64,000 nucleotides of DNA, taken from contig JBAJFE010000011.1 of assembly GCA_037903355.1 (NCBI GenBank), positions 2,427,001 to 2,491,000 of the forward strand, given 5' to 3'. The DNA comes from Trichuris trichiura (taxonomy: Eukaryota > Nematoda > Enoplea > Trichinellida > Trichuridae). The position numbers and the translations under genes are program-made. The notes under the pieces are model-generated. The model saw nothing but the letters and a program-made list of their open reading frames with translations. It had not been told where the DNA came from and made no database searches. Shown here piece by piece: positions 41,311 to 53,265 of this stretch (within the stretch, counting starts at the first letter, position 1; each line of letters begins with the position of its first letter).

Positions 41311-44300
41311 AGAAGAAAACTTTCTCAGATTTCTAGCCTGCCGTTGCTCAAACAATATCTGCGGAATCCGTATGTTGCTCCCCATAAGTATACGGGCATA
41401 ATATTCGCTGCTTAAAAGACTTCGTCGATGCGCGCCTAGAGTACAGCAGAGCTGCTTTTGTTGAAAACCGATGGCTTCCAAATTTCCTATTCAAACAAGC
41501 GCAGATATTTGAAATCAAGAATGAAGCAGGAATACGTTTCTGCCCGCTGCTTTTCATTTAGTTTCAACAGTAGCCTTCGCGAAGAAAAACAGGCTCGTCG
41601 TCGGTCGGCGCTTGAATACCCACTCCGCCGAAAAATTACTGCATTACCACAGGCTTCTCGCAGACAATACAATTCCCTAGCGCGCGTGCGACAGCCTGTA
41701 ATTATTTTTGAAAATAGTGGTACCTGCTTTTCGTTTTTCTACTGTACGGACAACGTAAAAAGAGAAGTTTTCCATATTCCCGGCCTTCCAATGCTCCGAC
41801 GAGGTCCGAAAAATCAGAATATTGGTCTGCGTAAGTATGGGCGCATAATTTCGGCAGTTAAAGTACTTCGTCAACGCGGCTTCAGGGTATAGAATAACGA
41901 CTTTAGTCAAACTCCGCCGTCAAGAGATGCAATAGCTTGTGAGACTCGTACGGGACCTAACACACCTGTTTAAAGACCAGCAAGCTGCAGCATTAGGTTT
42001 CTACGGCTACTTTGCACTTCGTTTCGTATGAAAGGATTGCGCAGAAAAACAATCTCCTTAGCGGTCGAAGTTTGGCTTGCTATTCCGCAGGTGCATCACA
42101 GCGCTTCTACAGTCCTGTCGTAAACGAAGAGCTTCTCCGCCGTGCGGTGGACGGCAAATGAGTATTTTTGAAAATACCGCTACCTGCTTTTCGTTCACCT
42201 ACTCTATGAAGAACTTAGAAAGAAACGTTCTTATATTTCCGGCCTCGCGTTGCGCTGCTGAGCTAGGAAAAGCCGCATCGTTCTTCTCGATAAGTATAGG
42301 GGCATAAGATTCGCTAGGTAAAGTACATCGAACATGTCCTCCAAGGGGTATTGAAAATTGGCTTTCGTGGAAAGGCCGCTACAAACGGCAATTATAGCTT
42401 CCAAATTTCTTACACCACCCAGCGAGACAGTTTGAAAGCACGAATGATGCAGGGGTAAGTTACTGCACGCAAGTTTGAATTTAATTTCAGATGAATCTGT
42501 CGCGCAGAAAAGCGGGTTTCTTTTAAATCTCTCTTTCTTATCCTATTCCGGAAGAGCATTTCGACGCTTTTACAGGTGTCTCGGAGACAAAAGACTTTTC
42601 CGACGCGCAGTGAACGGTCTATGAATATTTTTGAAAATATTGTTACCTACTTTTCTTACATCTACTGTACGAACAACGTAGAAAGAGAATTTTCTCCTAT
42701 TCTCTGACTCCCGTTGCGCAGAGGAGCTCGGAACTGTGGGTATATGGCTCTCCAGAAGTATAAGCGCATACATTTTGGCAGTCAAAATACTTCGTCATTG
42801 ACGCCCCATGGCACAGAAGAGCGACTTTAGTCGCACGCCGTCATCAAGAGAAGCAATGGCTTGCAGGACCCGTACGCGACCTAACACAGTTATGTAAATG
42901 GTAGCACGGTGCAGGGTTGGGTTTCTGCTGCTACTTTCCATTTCGTTTCGGATGAAGGGATCGCGCGGGAAAACAGGCTCGCTATCGCTGGACGTTTCCG
43001 TTCCTTTTCCACAGGGGCGATCGGGCGCTTCTACAGCCGTCTGACAAAGAAACGGCTGTGGCGCGCAGCGGACGTCCCGAGAGTACTTTGAGATTACTGC
43101 TACCTGCTTCTCGTTCATCTACTGTAGGAAGGGTTAAAAAGGGAAGTTTTTTATGTTTTCGGCCGCCAGTTGCTCCAGTGGGCTCTCAGAAATCTGAATG
43201 TTGCTCTCCAAAAGTGTGGGGCATAACGTTTGCTACGCGAAATACTTCGTCCATGCGCTCCCACGGTTTAGAAGAGCCGCTTTTGTCGAACACCGCCATC
43301 AAGGAAACCTACGGTTTGGAAAGGCGCTACTCGAATGAATACGGCTATATAAACGCAATAATAACGCGGTAGTGCGTTTCTGCCCGCACGTTTGCATTTG
43401 ATTTCGGATAAAGCTACCGCGCAGAGAAACAAGCTCGCTATCGCTCGGCCCTTCCTTTCCTATTCTGCAGGAGTGTTCCGGTGCTTCTACAGCCTTCTTG
43501 CGTACAAACGTTTTCTCCGGCGCGCAGCGTACAGCCAGTAAGTGTTTTTGAAAATACCGTCGCCTGCGTTTCGTTCATATACTGTAGGATGAATGTGGAA
43601 ATAGAATGTTTTTATGTTTCCAGTTATCCATTGTACAGACGACCTCCGGAAATTCGGCATATGCCTTTCCATAAGTATAGACGCATAATTTTTGGCAGTT
43701 AACGTTTTTCGTCAATGGGGCCCTAGGGTCAAGAAGAGCGACTTTAGTCGAACAGTGCCATCATGAAATGCAATAGCTTATAATACTCGTACGCGACTCA
43801 ACACAACCGTCTGAAAGCTAGCACGGTAGAGGAATAGGTCCCTTCCGCTACTTTCCATATCGTTTCGGATGAACGGATAGCGAAGAAAAACAGGCTCGCT
43901 GTCGCTCAACCTTTCGTTTCCTGTTGAGCAGAAGCGTTTTGTCGCTCCTGTAACCGGCTCGGAAATAAAGCACTTCTCCGGCGAGCATCCGACGGCTAAA
44001 CACCATTTTTGAAAACAGTGCCACGTGCTTTTCGTTCACCCATTGTACGAATAATGTAAAAACAGAAATTTTGCACACTTACAGCCTCCTGTTGCTAAAA
44101 CGCTGTCCGAAAGATCTGATTGTTGCTCTCCATGAGTATAGGAACATAATATTCGCCACTAAAAGTACTTCGTCCAGGCGCGCCCAGGGTATAGAAGAGC
44201 GGCTTTGGTCGAACACTGGCATCGAGGAACCAATGGTTTCCAAAGCTCTTAAGCGACCTACTAGGCCAATTTCAAAGTACGAATGATGCAGGAATAGCTT

Positions 44301-47300
44301 TCTGCGCGCTACTGTGGACTTGCTTTCGAATGAAGCCAACGCGCAGAAAAAAGGATAGTTATCGCTCACCGTTTCCCTATGCATTCGGCAGGAGTAGTAC
44401 AGCGCCACTATAACCATCTCGCAAGCAAGTGACTTCTCCGGCTCCCATGCGGTGGCCTATGAGTATTTTTCAAAATACTACTACCTACTTTTTTTTCATC
44501 TACTGTACGAAGAATGTGGAAAGAAGCGTTTTTTTCATATTTCTGGCTTCCCGTTGTTCAAATGAGCTACGAAAAATCTGAACGTTGTTCGCCTTTAGTA
44601 TAGCGTCATAATATTCGCTTGATAAAACTCTTCGTCCATGTGCACCCAGGGTAAAGTAGCGCGGCTTTAGTCGAACAAGGCCACCGACACAAGGAAAACC
44701 TACAGCTTCGGAAATTCTTACCCGACCGAGCGCGGCCATTTAAAAAAAAGAATGGTGCAAGAATACGTTTCTGCCGCTGCTTTCCCTTTGGTGTGATGAA
44801 GCCATCGCCCTGAAAAACAACCTCGTTATCGTCCGGCATTTCCGTTCCCGCTTTGGCGGAGCATTTCAACGCTTCTACAGTAGTCTGGCAGAAAAGAAAC
44901 TTTTCCGGCACGCACCGGACGCCTCATGAATATTTCTCAAAATACTGCTACCTGCTTTTCGTTCATCTACTGTACGAAGTATTGATAAACAGAATTTTAT
45001 GATATTTCCAGCTGTCCGTTGCTCAGGCAAACACTGAAAATTTCGTATGTCGCTAACCGTAAATATAGAAGCATTATAATAGCTAGTTGAAGGGGTTCAT
45101 GCATGCGCCCCTCAGATTCTAAAAGGGCGGCTGCACTGGAACACCACTATCAGGAGAAGCTACAGCTTCCGAAGCTCCTTAGCGACCCAGCACAGTCATC
45201 CGAAGACTATACGGACGAAGAAATAGGATTCTGCATGCAACTTTCCATTTCGTTTTGGATGATGCGATGGCGCAAAAAAACACCCTCGTCCTCGCTCAGC
45301 CTTTCCTTGTCTGTTCCTCAGAAGCATTTCGTCGCGCCTGTAGCCGCCTTAGAGATAAAGTACTTCTCCGGCGCGTATGAGACGGCGGGTGACTATTTTT
45401 GAAAATACTGGTACCTGCCTTTCGTCCACCTGCTGTACGAAGAATGAAAAAATAGAATTTTTTCGTACTTCCAGCTCACGGAAGCTAATACGATCTCTGA
45501 AAAATGCGAATGTTACTCTCCATAAGTACAGGGTGTTAATATTTGGTAATTAAAGTACTTCGTGCACGCGCGGCTAGCGTATATCGGAGCGGCTTTCGCC
45601 GAACGGGGCCGCAAACAAAGCCAACAGGACTCAGCGCGACCATCTAAACGCAACAATGACGGAAGGAATAAGTTTGTGCCCGGTGCGTTCAATTTCGTTT
45701 CGAATGAAGCGATCGCGCAGGAACACCGTCTCGTTATTGCTCAGCCGCTCCATTCCTATTCTACAGGAACAGTTCGGTGCGTTTGCACCCGTCATGCGGA
45801 CAATAGCCTTCTCCGGCGAGCAGAGGACGGTTGGGGAGTGTTTTTGAAAATAGTACTACCTGCTTTTCGTACACCTACTGTATGAAGAATGTAAAAACAT
45901 AATTTTCTCATATTTCCAGCCTACCGTTGCTCAAACGAGCTTCAAAAAATCTGAACGTTGCTCTCCATATGCATGCTAACAAAATATTCGCTAGTTAATG
46001 TACTTCGTCCATGCGCGCCCAGGATACAGAAGAGCGCGTTTCGTCGAACACTTATGAAAAACTCGCCCTTACGCCAAAATTGAAACCTGTAGCTTCTAAA
46101 GTTCCGCTCCGAATGACTGCAGCCATTTAAAAGCAGGAATGACAGAGGAATACGTTCCTGTCCGCTACTTTCGATTTGGTTTCAGATGATGCGATCAGGC
46201 GAAAAACAGGCTCGTTATCGCTGAGCGTTTTCCTTTCTCTTTTGCAGCAGCATAACAGCTCTACTACAGCTCTCTGGTGGGCAAGAAACGTTTACGGTGC
46301 GCAGAGAAGGGCTTAAGGGGAATTTTTGAAATTTCTGGTACCTGCTTTTCGTTCACGTACTGTTCGAAGGGTGTAAAAACAAACGTTTTTCATATCTTCG
46401 GCCGCCATTTGCTCCACCCGGCTCTGAAAAATCCGAATATTTCTCTCCGTGGGTATAGGGGCGCAGTATTCGCTAGTCAAAGTACGTCGTGCTTGCGCCC
46501 ATACATTGAAGACGGGCTTGAGTAGAGAACACCGCTGCAAAGTAAACCTACGGTTTAGAAAGGACCTACGCTACTCAACGCGGAAATTTAAGCGCTCGAC
46601 GGATATAGGAATGCGTCTCACGCGCTGCTTTACATTGGCTTCAGATTTAGAGTTCGCGTTGAAAAACCAGCTCGTTATCGCTCAGCCTTCAGCTTTCTAT
46701 TCCGCCAAAGCATTCGGGCGTTTTTATGGCCGTCTGGCAGACAAACGACTTCCTCAACAGAAAAGAGAATGTTTTCATATTTACGGCTGCCCGTTGGTTA
46801 GAATTGCTCTGATAAGTCCGGATATTGATGTCCATAAGTGTGCGGGCATAATATTCGCTAGCCAGAGTACTTCGTCCATCTGCGCCCTAGGGTATAGAAG
46901 AGCGGCTTTACTCTGATACCGACATCAAGAAAACCTATAGCTTCCAAAGGTCCTACGCAACTGAACACGGTGATTCGAAAAGAAAAATGACACAGGAATA
47001 CATTTCTGGCCGCTACTCGGATTTGTTATTGGATGAAGCTATCACGCTGAAAAACAGGCACGTTATCGTTCGTCCATTGCTATCCTATTCCGCAGGAAAC
47101 TTTCCACGCTTCTACTGACGATTTGGAGACAACAGACATCTGCGGCGCGCAGCGGACGGCCAACGAGTATTTTTGAAATTAATGTTACCTGCTTTTCGTT
47201 CATCAAGTGTACGAAGAATGTAAGAAATGATGTTTTCCCGGTTCACGGCCTCCAGTATTTCAGACGGGCTCTGAAAAATCAGAATGCAGCTGTCCATAAG

Positions 47301-48589
47301 AGCAGGAAGAGAATATTCGCTATTTAAAGTAGCTCGTCCGTGTACTCACAGAATGTAGAAAGCGGCTTCACTCGAACACTATCACGAAGAAGACCTATAG
47401 CTGCAAAAGCCCAAACGCGACTGAACGCGGCCGTTTAAATGCAAAAATGACGCAGGAGTACGTTTCTGGCCGCTAGTTTCGATTTCCTTTCGCATGACGC
47501 TATCGCGCAGAAAAACAGGTTTCTTATCGCTGTGCCTTTCCTATCGTGTTGCGCAGGAGCATCTCGACGCTTCTGCGGACGTTTCGGCAGCAACGGAATT
47601 TTCTGTCGCGCAGCGGAAGGCCCATGAGCATTTTGAAATCACTGGTACCTCCTTTTCGTTCATTTACTGTACGAGGGATGCAAAAAGAAACTTTTTTCAT
47701 ATTACTGGCCTCCCGTTGGTGAGACGAGCTGCGAAAGGTCAGGATGTTGACCTCCGTAAATGTGGGGGCTAATTATTCGATAGTCAAGGTGCTTCGTCCA
47801 TGCACCCCCGGGGAATAGAAGAGCGGCTATAGTCGAACCCCGTCATCAGGAGAAGCGAGAGTTTTGAAAGTACCTACGCGACTGAACATGGGCACTTAAA
47901 AGGAGGAACGATGGAGGAACACGTTTCTGCCCACTGCTTTCGATTTAGTCTCTCGTGAAGCTATCACGCTATCCAAACGGCTCGTTATCGCTCCGGCGTT
48001 CCTATTCTATTCCGCAGGAGCATCTCGGCGCTTCTAAAAACGTCTCGAGCACAAAAGATGTCTGCGGCCCGCAGGGGACAGCGGTTGAGTATTTTTGAAA
48101 TTACTGATACCTGGTTTTCTTTTGTTTACGGTAGGAAGGGTGCAAAGAGAAATTTTTTTCATATTCACGGCCTGTCGTTGCTCAGACGAGGTCCCTAAAA
48201 TTGGGATGTCGATCTCCACAAGTGTGGCGGCATAATATCCGCTAATCAAAGTACTTCGTTCATGCACCCTTAAGGTATAGAAGATCGGCTTTGGCTGAAC
48301 CCCAAGATCAAGAAAACCTTTTCCTTCCAAAGCTCCTCCGCGACTGAGCACGTCTATTCAAAAGCAAGAATGATGCTGGAATACGTTTCTGTCCTCTACT
48401 TTGGATTTGATTATAGATGAAGCTATCGCGCAAAAAAACAGGCTCGTTATCGCTCATCCTCTGCTTTCCCTTTTCGGAGGAGCATTTCGGCGCTCGTGTA
48501 GCCGTAGCCGTAAACGTCGCCCCTTGTCATGACACAGCGTCAAGATTCTGCTTCAGGGTTTTGCATGCCTTCTTTGGGCGTTAAACCTC

Positions 48590-48775
48590 TTCAGGCGGTG
48601 TCAGAATGTGAATTTCTCGTTTAAGGTGCCTCCTTTTGACGCGTTACGTTTTGACGTGGCGTGAAAGTGTAACCTTTCCGTTTGACGCGCCTTATTTTGA
48701 CAAGACGCATTTTGACTGAGCATGAAAATTTCACTTTATGGTTTGACGCACACTCATTTGACGGAAAGCTAGTTT
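48590..48775. repeat. TTTGACG minisatellite, inner edge of the left array
   Basis: TTTTGACGCGTTACG, TTTTGACGTGGCG, GTTTGACGCGCCTTA and TTTTGACAAGACGC occur at short, irregular spacing. The mirror copy is at about 53080-53265. Confidence 0.8.
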
Positions 48776-49732
48776 TCGCACGACGTGGAGTTAAGATTGC
48801 CCCATAATTAGTTGGGAAAAGTGAAGCTTAGAGATGTGATGAAAGCGAGGATCTACCATTCTCCCTTTTGCTGATGTAGAATCAGTGCAGGAAAAGGGAA
48901 AGTGCAGGAAGGAGAACATTACATTGAGGATGAAATTCCAATGCAGCTTTACACGAGTAATAGTACACTTTCATGTTTGGCATACGTTAGAATGTTTCCT
49001 ACGAGAAAAGAGAACGTGTGAAGACTTTCTAAATGTTTATTTTCTATTCGTATTTGTAGAAAATTTTTAAAATGTCTTATAAAATTTCTTGAAGCAGTTT
49101 TTAGCCTTCTGTTCATTAGATAACGTTTATTGTTATAAACGTTGCAAAATATGTTCAGAATCCAATCTATTGGGGATTGAAATTGACAGGACGCAGAATA
49201 GTACAGAATTTGGTAGAGAATTAATATTTTAAATGTAAAGGTGATCTTAGGATGTCAGTATTACCTCTGAGAAGGCACTAAAGACACAGTAAAGAGCATA
49301 TCAGTCCGAATCTAGTAGAGGACAATCAATGTTCCCGGAAGAAATAAGTGTTCTCCGGAAAACACCGAAAGGAGACGCATTTTCCACAAATCGGATAAAA
49401 ACTATCACTGATGAAATACTTAGTCGTCGGCAAGATTCTACAGGAGAACGAACACCAAAACCGTTACGGATATTTTCAGATATCGCTGGATCAAGTCAAA
49501 AAAAGAGACAACTGGGAAAATCGCTTCAATTTCAACGGATAGTAAAAATGCTCACAGAATCTCCACTGTACAATCTGTGGCGAAAAACTCTAAGTTTCCG
49601 AGCACTCACGCAAACGCATTATGGGCGAAATTAAAAGCAGCTTCCCTATCGTTCATACAAAAAAGATGCGCTGGAATTAGGCAAACGCTTCATGGAACGT
49701 GCGAGGCACTCGAGCGGCAAAGTTTCACTGGT

Positions 49733-49999
49733 CTAATATATTGAAAAATACGGCAAAAATTTCCATACGTATATTCGTTTCAATAAATAAGAGAAGGAAG
49801 CTTTCCAGATGCGATATGCCAAGCAGGAAAGCATATAATGCAGGAGAATAAATGAACCGATGAGAGGCACAGAGGAAACAACGACTGTTGTTATTTTGAA
49901 GATCACAAACATTGACAGAAAGAGCGATATTGCATAAAAGAATTGCAGGGCGAAATTGTACTGTTTTATAGCATTAGCATAACAGTATTGAACATGCAA
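49733..49999 (-). CDS. Hydrophobic open frame in the left inner arm
   Basis: The frame reads HVQYCYANAIKQYNFALQFF, then a strongly hydrophobic stretch (SLFLSMFVIFKITTVVVSS, PLIGSFILLHYML) that would make two membrane segments. It has no good ATG at the start; the upstream frame is open but begins with a stop. The right arm encodes the same peptide, and the three base differences over 198 bp are all synonymous. That hints at selection but is a small sample. Not recognised. Confidence 0.2.
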   Translation of the reverse strand: MHVQYCYANAIKQYNFALQFFYAISLFLSMFVIFKITTVVVSSVPLIGSFILLHYMLSCLAYRIWKASFSYLLKRIYVWKFLPYFSIY

Positions 50000-50342
50000 A
50001 CTATTTAAACGTGAGCTACAGAGCGAATGATTAGGGAAGAAATTAAATGAAACAAAATGAAAAAAGAAAATAACGGTTGTAAGTTCATATCTTCATAAGT
50101 AATAGCATCAGAAAACCAGCCCATCATATCCTAAGCGGGAAAACAGCTGTAGCGTCCCGCGTGGACCTTACTCCATCGGTGGACATTGTTTTCGAGATAC
50201 TTTTATTTGTTACCGACAACGAAAGGAAACCCATCGGGTCAAACTTCACCGAAAAGGTTCCTCGTCGAATCCCGAACTTGTTACACGTCACTTTTCTATC
50301 TTCTTCCTTACCGTATTCCGACTTGCAAGTTCCACTTACAAA

Positions 50343-50890
50343 TCAGCAAGTTCATTTATGAGAATGGAGTGAGTACCTCATTTTCTGCGCCATTATAAGA
50401 ATTGATCTTCTCGCGCTGAGCAGTTTGAGAAGATAATACGACTTTGATCATCTTAGCCGAAGAAGGCAAAAATGCAACAAGAATTCCAGGTTTCGTTCAC
50501 GGAAATCTCTTCCAGCGTATTGCAACGAGTATTCGAACGCTTACTTTAAAAAATGGAAACATTAGAAGAGTTAACATATTTATGCTCTCACAAGCGGATC
50601 AAAGGGTAAAACAAGAAAGAACGAAGCCCCTAATATAAAATGATGCCGCACACACTACACATAATCTGACCGCTGAAGACGAGTCGCGAAAGACCCGAAA
50701 GCTCCGGAGGAAATTTTTAATTTATTGGGCTTATCAACGGGACACTACAGCCGTAATAAAGACATTGAAACTTGAGCGAATGCATTAATTCGGAAGCAGT
50801 TTAGAGTTTGTTGTTGCAACTCGTTTGCTACAGCGCACGTAAGTCATGTTTTCAGCACCTTCATTGAAGGTTTCTGTTTGATGAAGCTTT
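50343..50890. other. Spacer at the centre of the palindrome
   Basis: Unpaired sequence between the two arms. Its second half (about 50640-50760) is a fragment of the Penelope-like family end: hammerhead-like motif, GCTCCGGAGGAAATTTTTAA, then TCAACGGGACAC, comparable to 23188-23260. The first half holds only a short unrecognised frame (50444-50638). Confidence 0.7.
50673..50705 (+). ncRNA. Hammerhead-like motif, copy 5 (palindrome spacer)
   Basis: CTGAAGA, C, GAGTC, loop GCGAAA, GACCC, GAAA, GCTCC. The stem has one A-C mismatch. The flank matches the end of the Penelope-like remnant at 23188. Confidence 0.35.
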
Positions 50891-51226
50891 CTGGAACTTG
50901 CAAGTCAGAATACGGTAAGGAAGAAGACAGAAAAGTGACGTGTAACGTGTTCGGGATTCGACGAGGAACTTTTTCGGTGAAGTTTGGCCCGATGGGTTTC
51001 CTTTCGTTGTCGGTAATAAATAAAAGTATCTCGAAAACAATGTCCACCGATGGAGTAAGGTCCACGCGGGACGCTACAGCTGTTTTCCCGCTTAGGATAT
51101 GATGGGCTGGTTTTCTGATGCTATTACTTATGAAGATATGAACTTACAACCGTTATTTTCTTTTTTCATTTTGTTTCATTTAATTTCTTCCCTAATCATT
51201 CGCTCTGTAGCTCACGTTTAAATAGT

Positions 51227-51424
51227 TTGCATGTTCAATACTGTTATGCTAATGCTATAAAACAGTACAATTTCGCCCTGCAATTCTTTTATGCAATATC
51301 GCTCTTTCTGTCAATGTTCGTGATCTTCAAAATAACAACGGTCGTTGTTTCCTCTGTGCCTCTCATCGGTTCATTTATTCTCCTGCATTATATGCTTTCC
51401 TGCTTAGCATATCGCATCTGGTAA
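51227..51424 (+). CDS. Hydrophobic open frame, right-arm partner
   Basis: It encodes the same 65 residues as the left-arm frame at 49733-49999. It then ends at TGG-TAA, where the left arm has TGG-AAA and continues. TG|GTAAGC could also be a splice donor. There is no ATG at the start, and the role is unknown. Confidence 0.2.
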   Translation: MHVQYCYANAIKQYNFALQFFYAISLFLSMFVIFKITTVVVSSVPLIGSFILLHYMLSCLAYRIW

Positions 51425-52300
51425 GCTTCCTTCTCTTATTTATTGAAACGAATATACGTATGGAAATTTTTGCCGTATTTTTCAATATATTAGACCAGTG
51501 AAACTTTGCCGCTCGAGTGCCTCGCACGTTCCTTGAAACGTTTGCCTAATTCCAGCGCATCTTTTTTTGTATGAACGATAGATAAGCTGCTTTTAATTTC
51601 GCCCATAATGCGTTTGCGTGAGTGCTCGGAAACTTAGAGTTTTTCGCCACAGATTGTGCAATGGAGATTCTGCGAGCATTTTAACTATCCGTTAAAATTG
51701 AAGAGGTTTTCCCAGTTGTCTTTTTTTTGACTTAATCCAGCGATATCTGAAAATATCCGTAACGATTTTGGTGTTCGTTCTCCTGTAGAATCTTGCCGAG
51801 GACTGAGTATTTCATCAGTGATAGTTTTTATCCGATTTGTGGAAAATGCGTCTCCTTTCGGTGTTTTCCGGAGAACACTTATTTCTTCCGGGAACATTGA
51901 TTGTCCTCTACTAGATTCAGACTGATATGCCCTTTACTGCGTCTTTAGTGCCTTCTCAGAGGTAATACTAACATCCTAAGATCACCTTTACATTTAAAAT
52001 ATTAATTCTCTACCAAACTCTGTACTATTCTGCATACTGTCAATTTCAATCCCCAATAGATTGGATTCTGAACATATTTTGCAACGTTTATAACAATAAA
52101 CGTTATCTAATGAACAGAAGGCTAAAAACTGCTTCAAGAAATTTTATAAGACATTTTAAAAATCTTTTACAAATACGAATAGAAAATAAACATCGTTTTT
52201 TCTTTCATCGTAACGGGTTTTTTAATGCTCATTCTAAAATTTTCGCGGCATTTTTCAAGCCGTTCTTGGTTAAACGTTTATTTAAAAAAACGCTAACGGA

Positions 52301-52331
52301 GCTTTCGGGCCTCTCCGTGGCCCGTCATCAG
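52301..52331 (-). ncRNA. Hammerhead-like motif, copy 6
   Basis: On the minus strand: CTGATGA, C, GGGCC, loop, GGCCC, GAAA, GC. The stem differs from copies 1-3 with both strands changed together. An outer ACGCT/AGCGT pairing may close the structure. Confidence 0.42.
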
Positions 52332-52713
52332 CGTAATTGTACCGCCGGTTCGGTCAGCCTTTATGGTTGCAAGCCGGTTCATCCGACCAACTTTAGCAGA
52401 GACCTACTGCAGTGACCTCTATCTTGAGCCGTTAGGTTTCGGTCCCGCCGTCAGTCCGACGGCGCGGCGAGCTTCCAACCGACCTTCCACGACGGCGGCA
52501 CGAGAACAAGTGAGGACGAACGAGCATTCAAGCGACGTTTGCCCGTTTGTTTTAAACAAGCAAACGGATTTTATATATGCTTTTCCGCCACTAAACCATC
52601 ATTCTTCCTCGCCCCTCGTTGTCCTCTTCTGACGGCAGTAGGTCCCTGCTAAAGTTGGTCGGATGTACCGGCTTGCAACCATAAAGGCCGACCGGACGGG
52701 CGGTACAATTACG

Positions 52714-52745
52714 CTGATGAAGGGCCACGGAGAAGCCCGAAAGCT
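52714..52745 (+). ncRNA. Hammerhead-like motif, copy 7
   Basis: CTGATGA, A, GGGCC, loop, AGCCC, GAAA, GCTCC. It mirrors copy 6 at the other end of the nested insertion, with one stem mismatch and A replacing the usual C after CTGATGA. Confidence 0.4.
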
Positions 52746-53079
52746 CCGTTAGCGTTTTTTAAATAAACGTTTAAAAAAAGAACGGGTTGAAAAATGCCGC
52801 GAAAATTTTATAATAAGAAGATAAACATTTAGAAAGTCTTCATACGTTCAGCTTTCTCATAGGAAACATTCTAACGTATGCCAAACATGAAAGTGTACTA
52901 TTACTCGTGTAAAGCTGCATTGGAATTTCATCCTCAATGTAATGTTCTTCTTCCTGTACTTTCCCTTTTCCTACACCGATTCTACAACAGCAAAAGGGAG
53001 AATGGTAGATACTCGCTCTCATCACATCTCTAAGCTTCACATTTCCCAACTAATTATGGGACAACCTTAACTCCACGTC

Positions 53080-53265
53080 TTGCGAAAACTAGCTTCCTGT
53101 CAAATGAGTGTGCGTCAAACCATAAAGTGAAATTTTCAGGCAGAGTCAAAATCCGTCTTGTCAAAATAACGCGCGTCAAACGGAAAGGTTACACTTTCAC
53201 GCCACATCAAAACGTAACGCGTCAAAAGGAGGCCCGTTAAACGAGGAATTCACTTTCTGACACCG
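53080..53265. repeat. TTTGACG minisatellite, right-arm mirror copy
   Basis: It reads as CGTCAAAC and GTCAAAAC repeats on this strand, matching 48590-48775 in reverse complement. Confidence 0.8.

Larger units (their letters stand above)
35089..48490 (+). repeat. Left satellite array, about 29 units of roughly 460 bp
   Basis: Each unit carries, in order, ATAATATTCGCTAG with TTAAAGTACTTCGTCCATG, GAAGAGCGGC, CTTCCAAAG, GATCGCGCAGAAAAACAGG, TTCCGCAGGAGCATTTC, TATTTTTGAAAATACTGG, and TACCTGCTTTTCGTTCATC then TACTGTACGAAG. Successive TACTGTA landmarks lie about 440-470 bp apart (36085, 36530, 36990, 37455 and so on). Units are clearly diverged from each other. The many 60-110-codon open frames are not conserved between units, so the array is not coding. 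Confidence 0.93.
48491..50342 (+). repeat. Inner, non-satellite part of the left arm
   Basis: The array stops at GTAGCCGT and is replaced by sequence that mirrors 50891-53355. It includes the TTTGACG block, then AT-rich DNA with open frames at 49329-49634 (+), 49733-49999 (-) and 50161-50361 (+), each of which has a partner in the right arm. No transposase or other known domain is recognised. Confidence 0.85.
52194..52820. mobile_element. 627-bp nested insertion with 8-bp target duplication
   Basis: ATAAACAT at 52186-52193 and 52821-52828 flanks the element. The left arm has a single copy at 49033-49040, an intact empty site. Inside, long inverted repeats (AAAATTTTCGCGGCATTTTT, then GTTTATTTAAAAAAACGC, GGAGCTTTCGGGCC and GTTGCAAGCCGGT) face each other around a GC-rich core with TTTTATATATGC near 52570. 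Both inverted repeats carry the hammerhead-like motif. No protein is recognised. The ends resemble the Penelope-like remnant in design, so it may be a non-autonomous relative. Confidence 0.85.

Noticed and set aside
35089..48490. Dozens of 60-155-codon open frames in the satellite arrays
   Set aside because: The frames start and stop at different places in each unit and shift between units, so there is no conserved protein.
49329..49634. Inner-arm frame as a transposase exon, with a CTICGEK zinc-finger-like string in another frame
   Set aside because: The two arms differ by amino-acid changes and a frameshift, and the CxxC string is followed by a stop.
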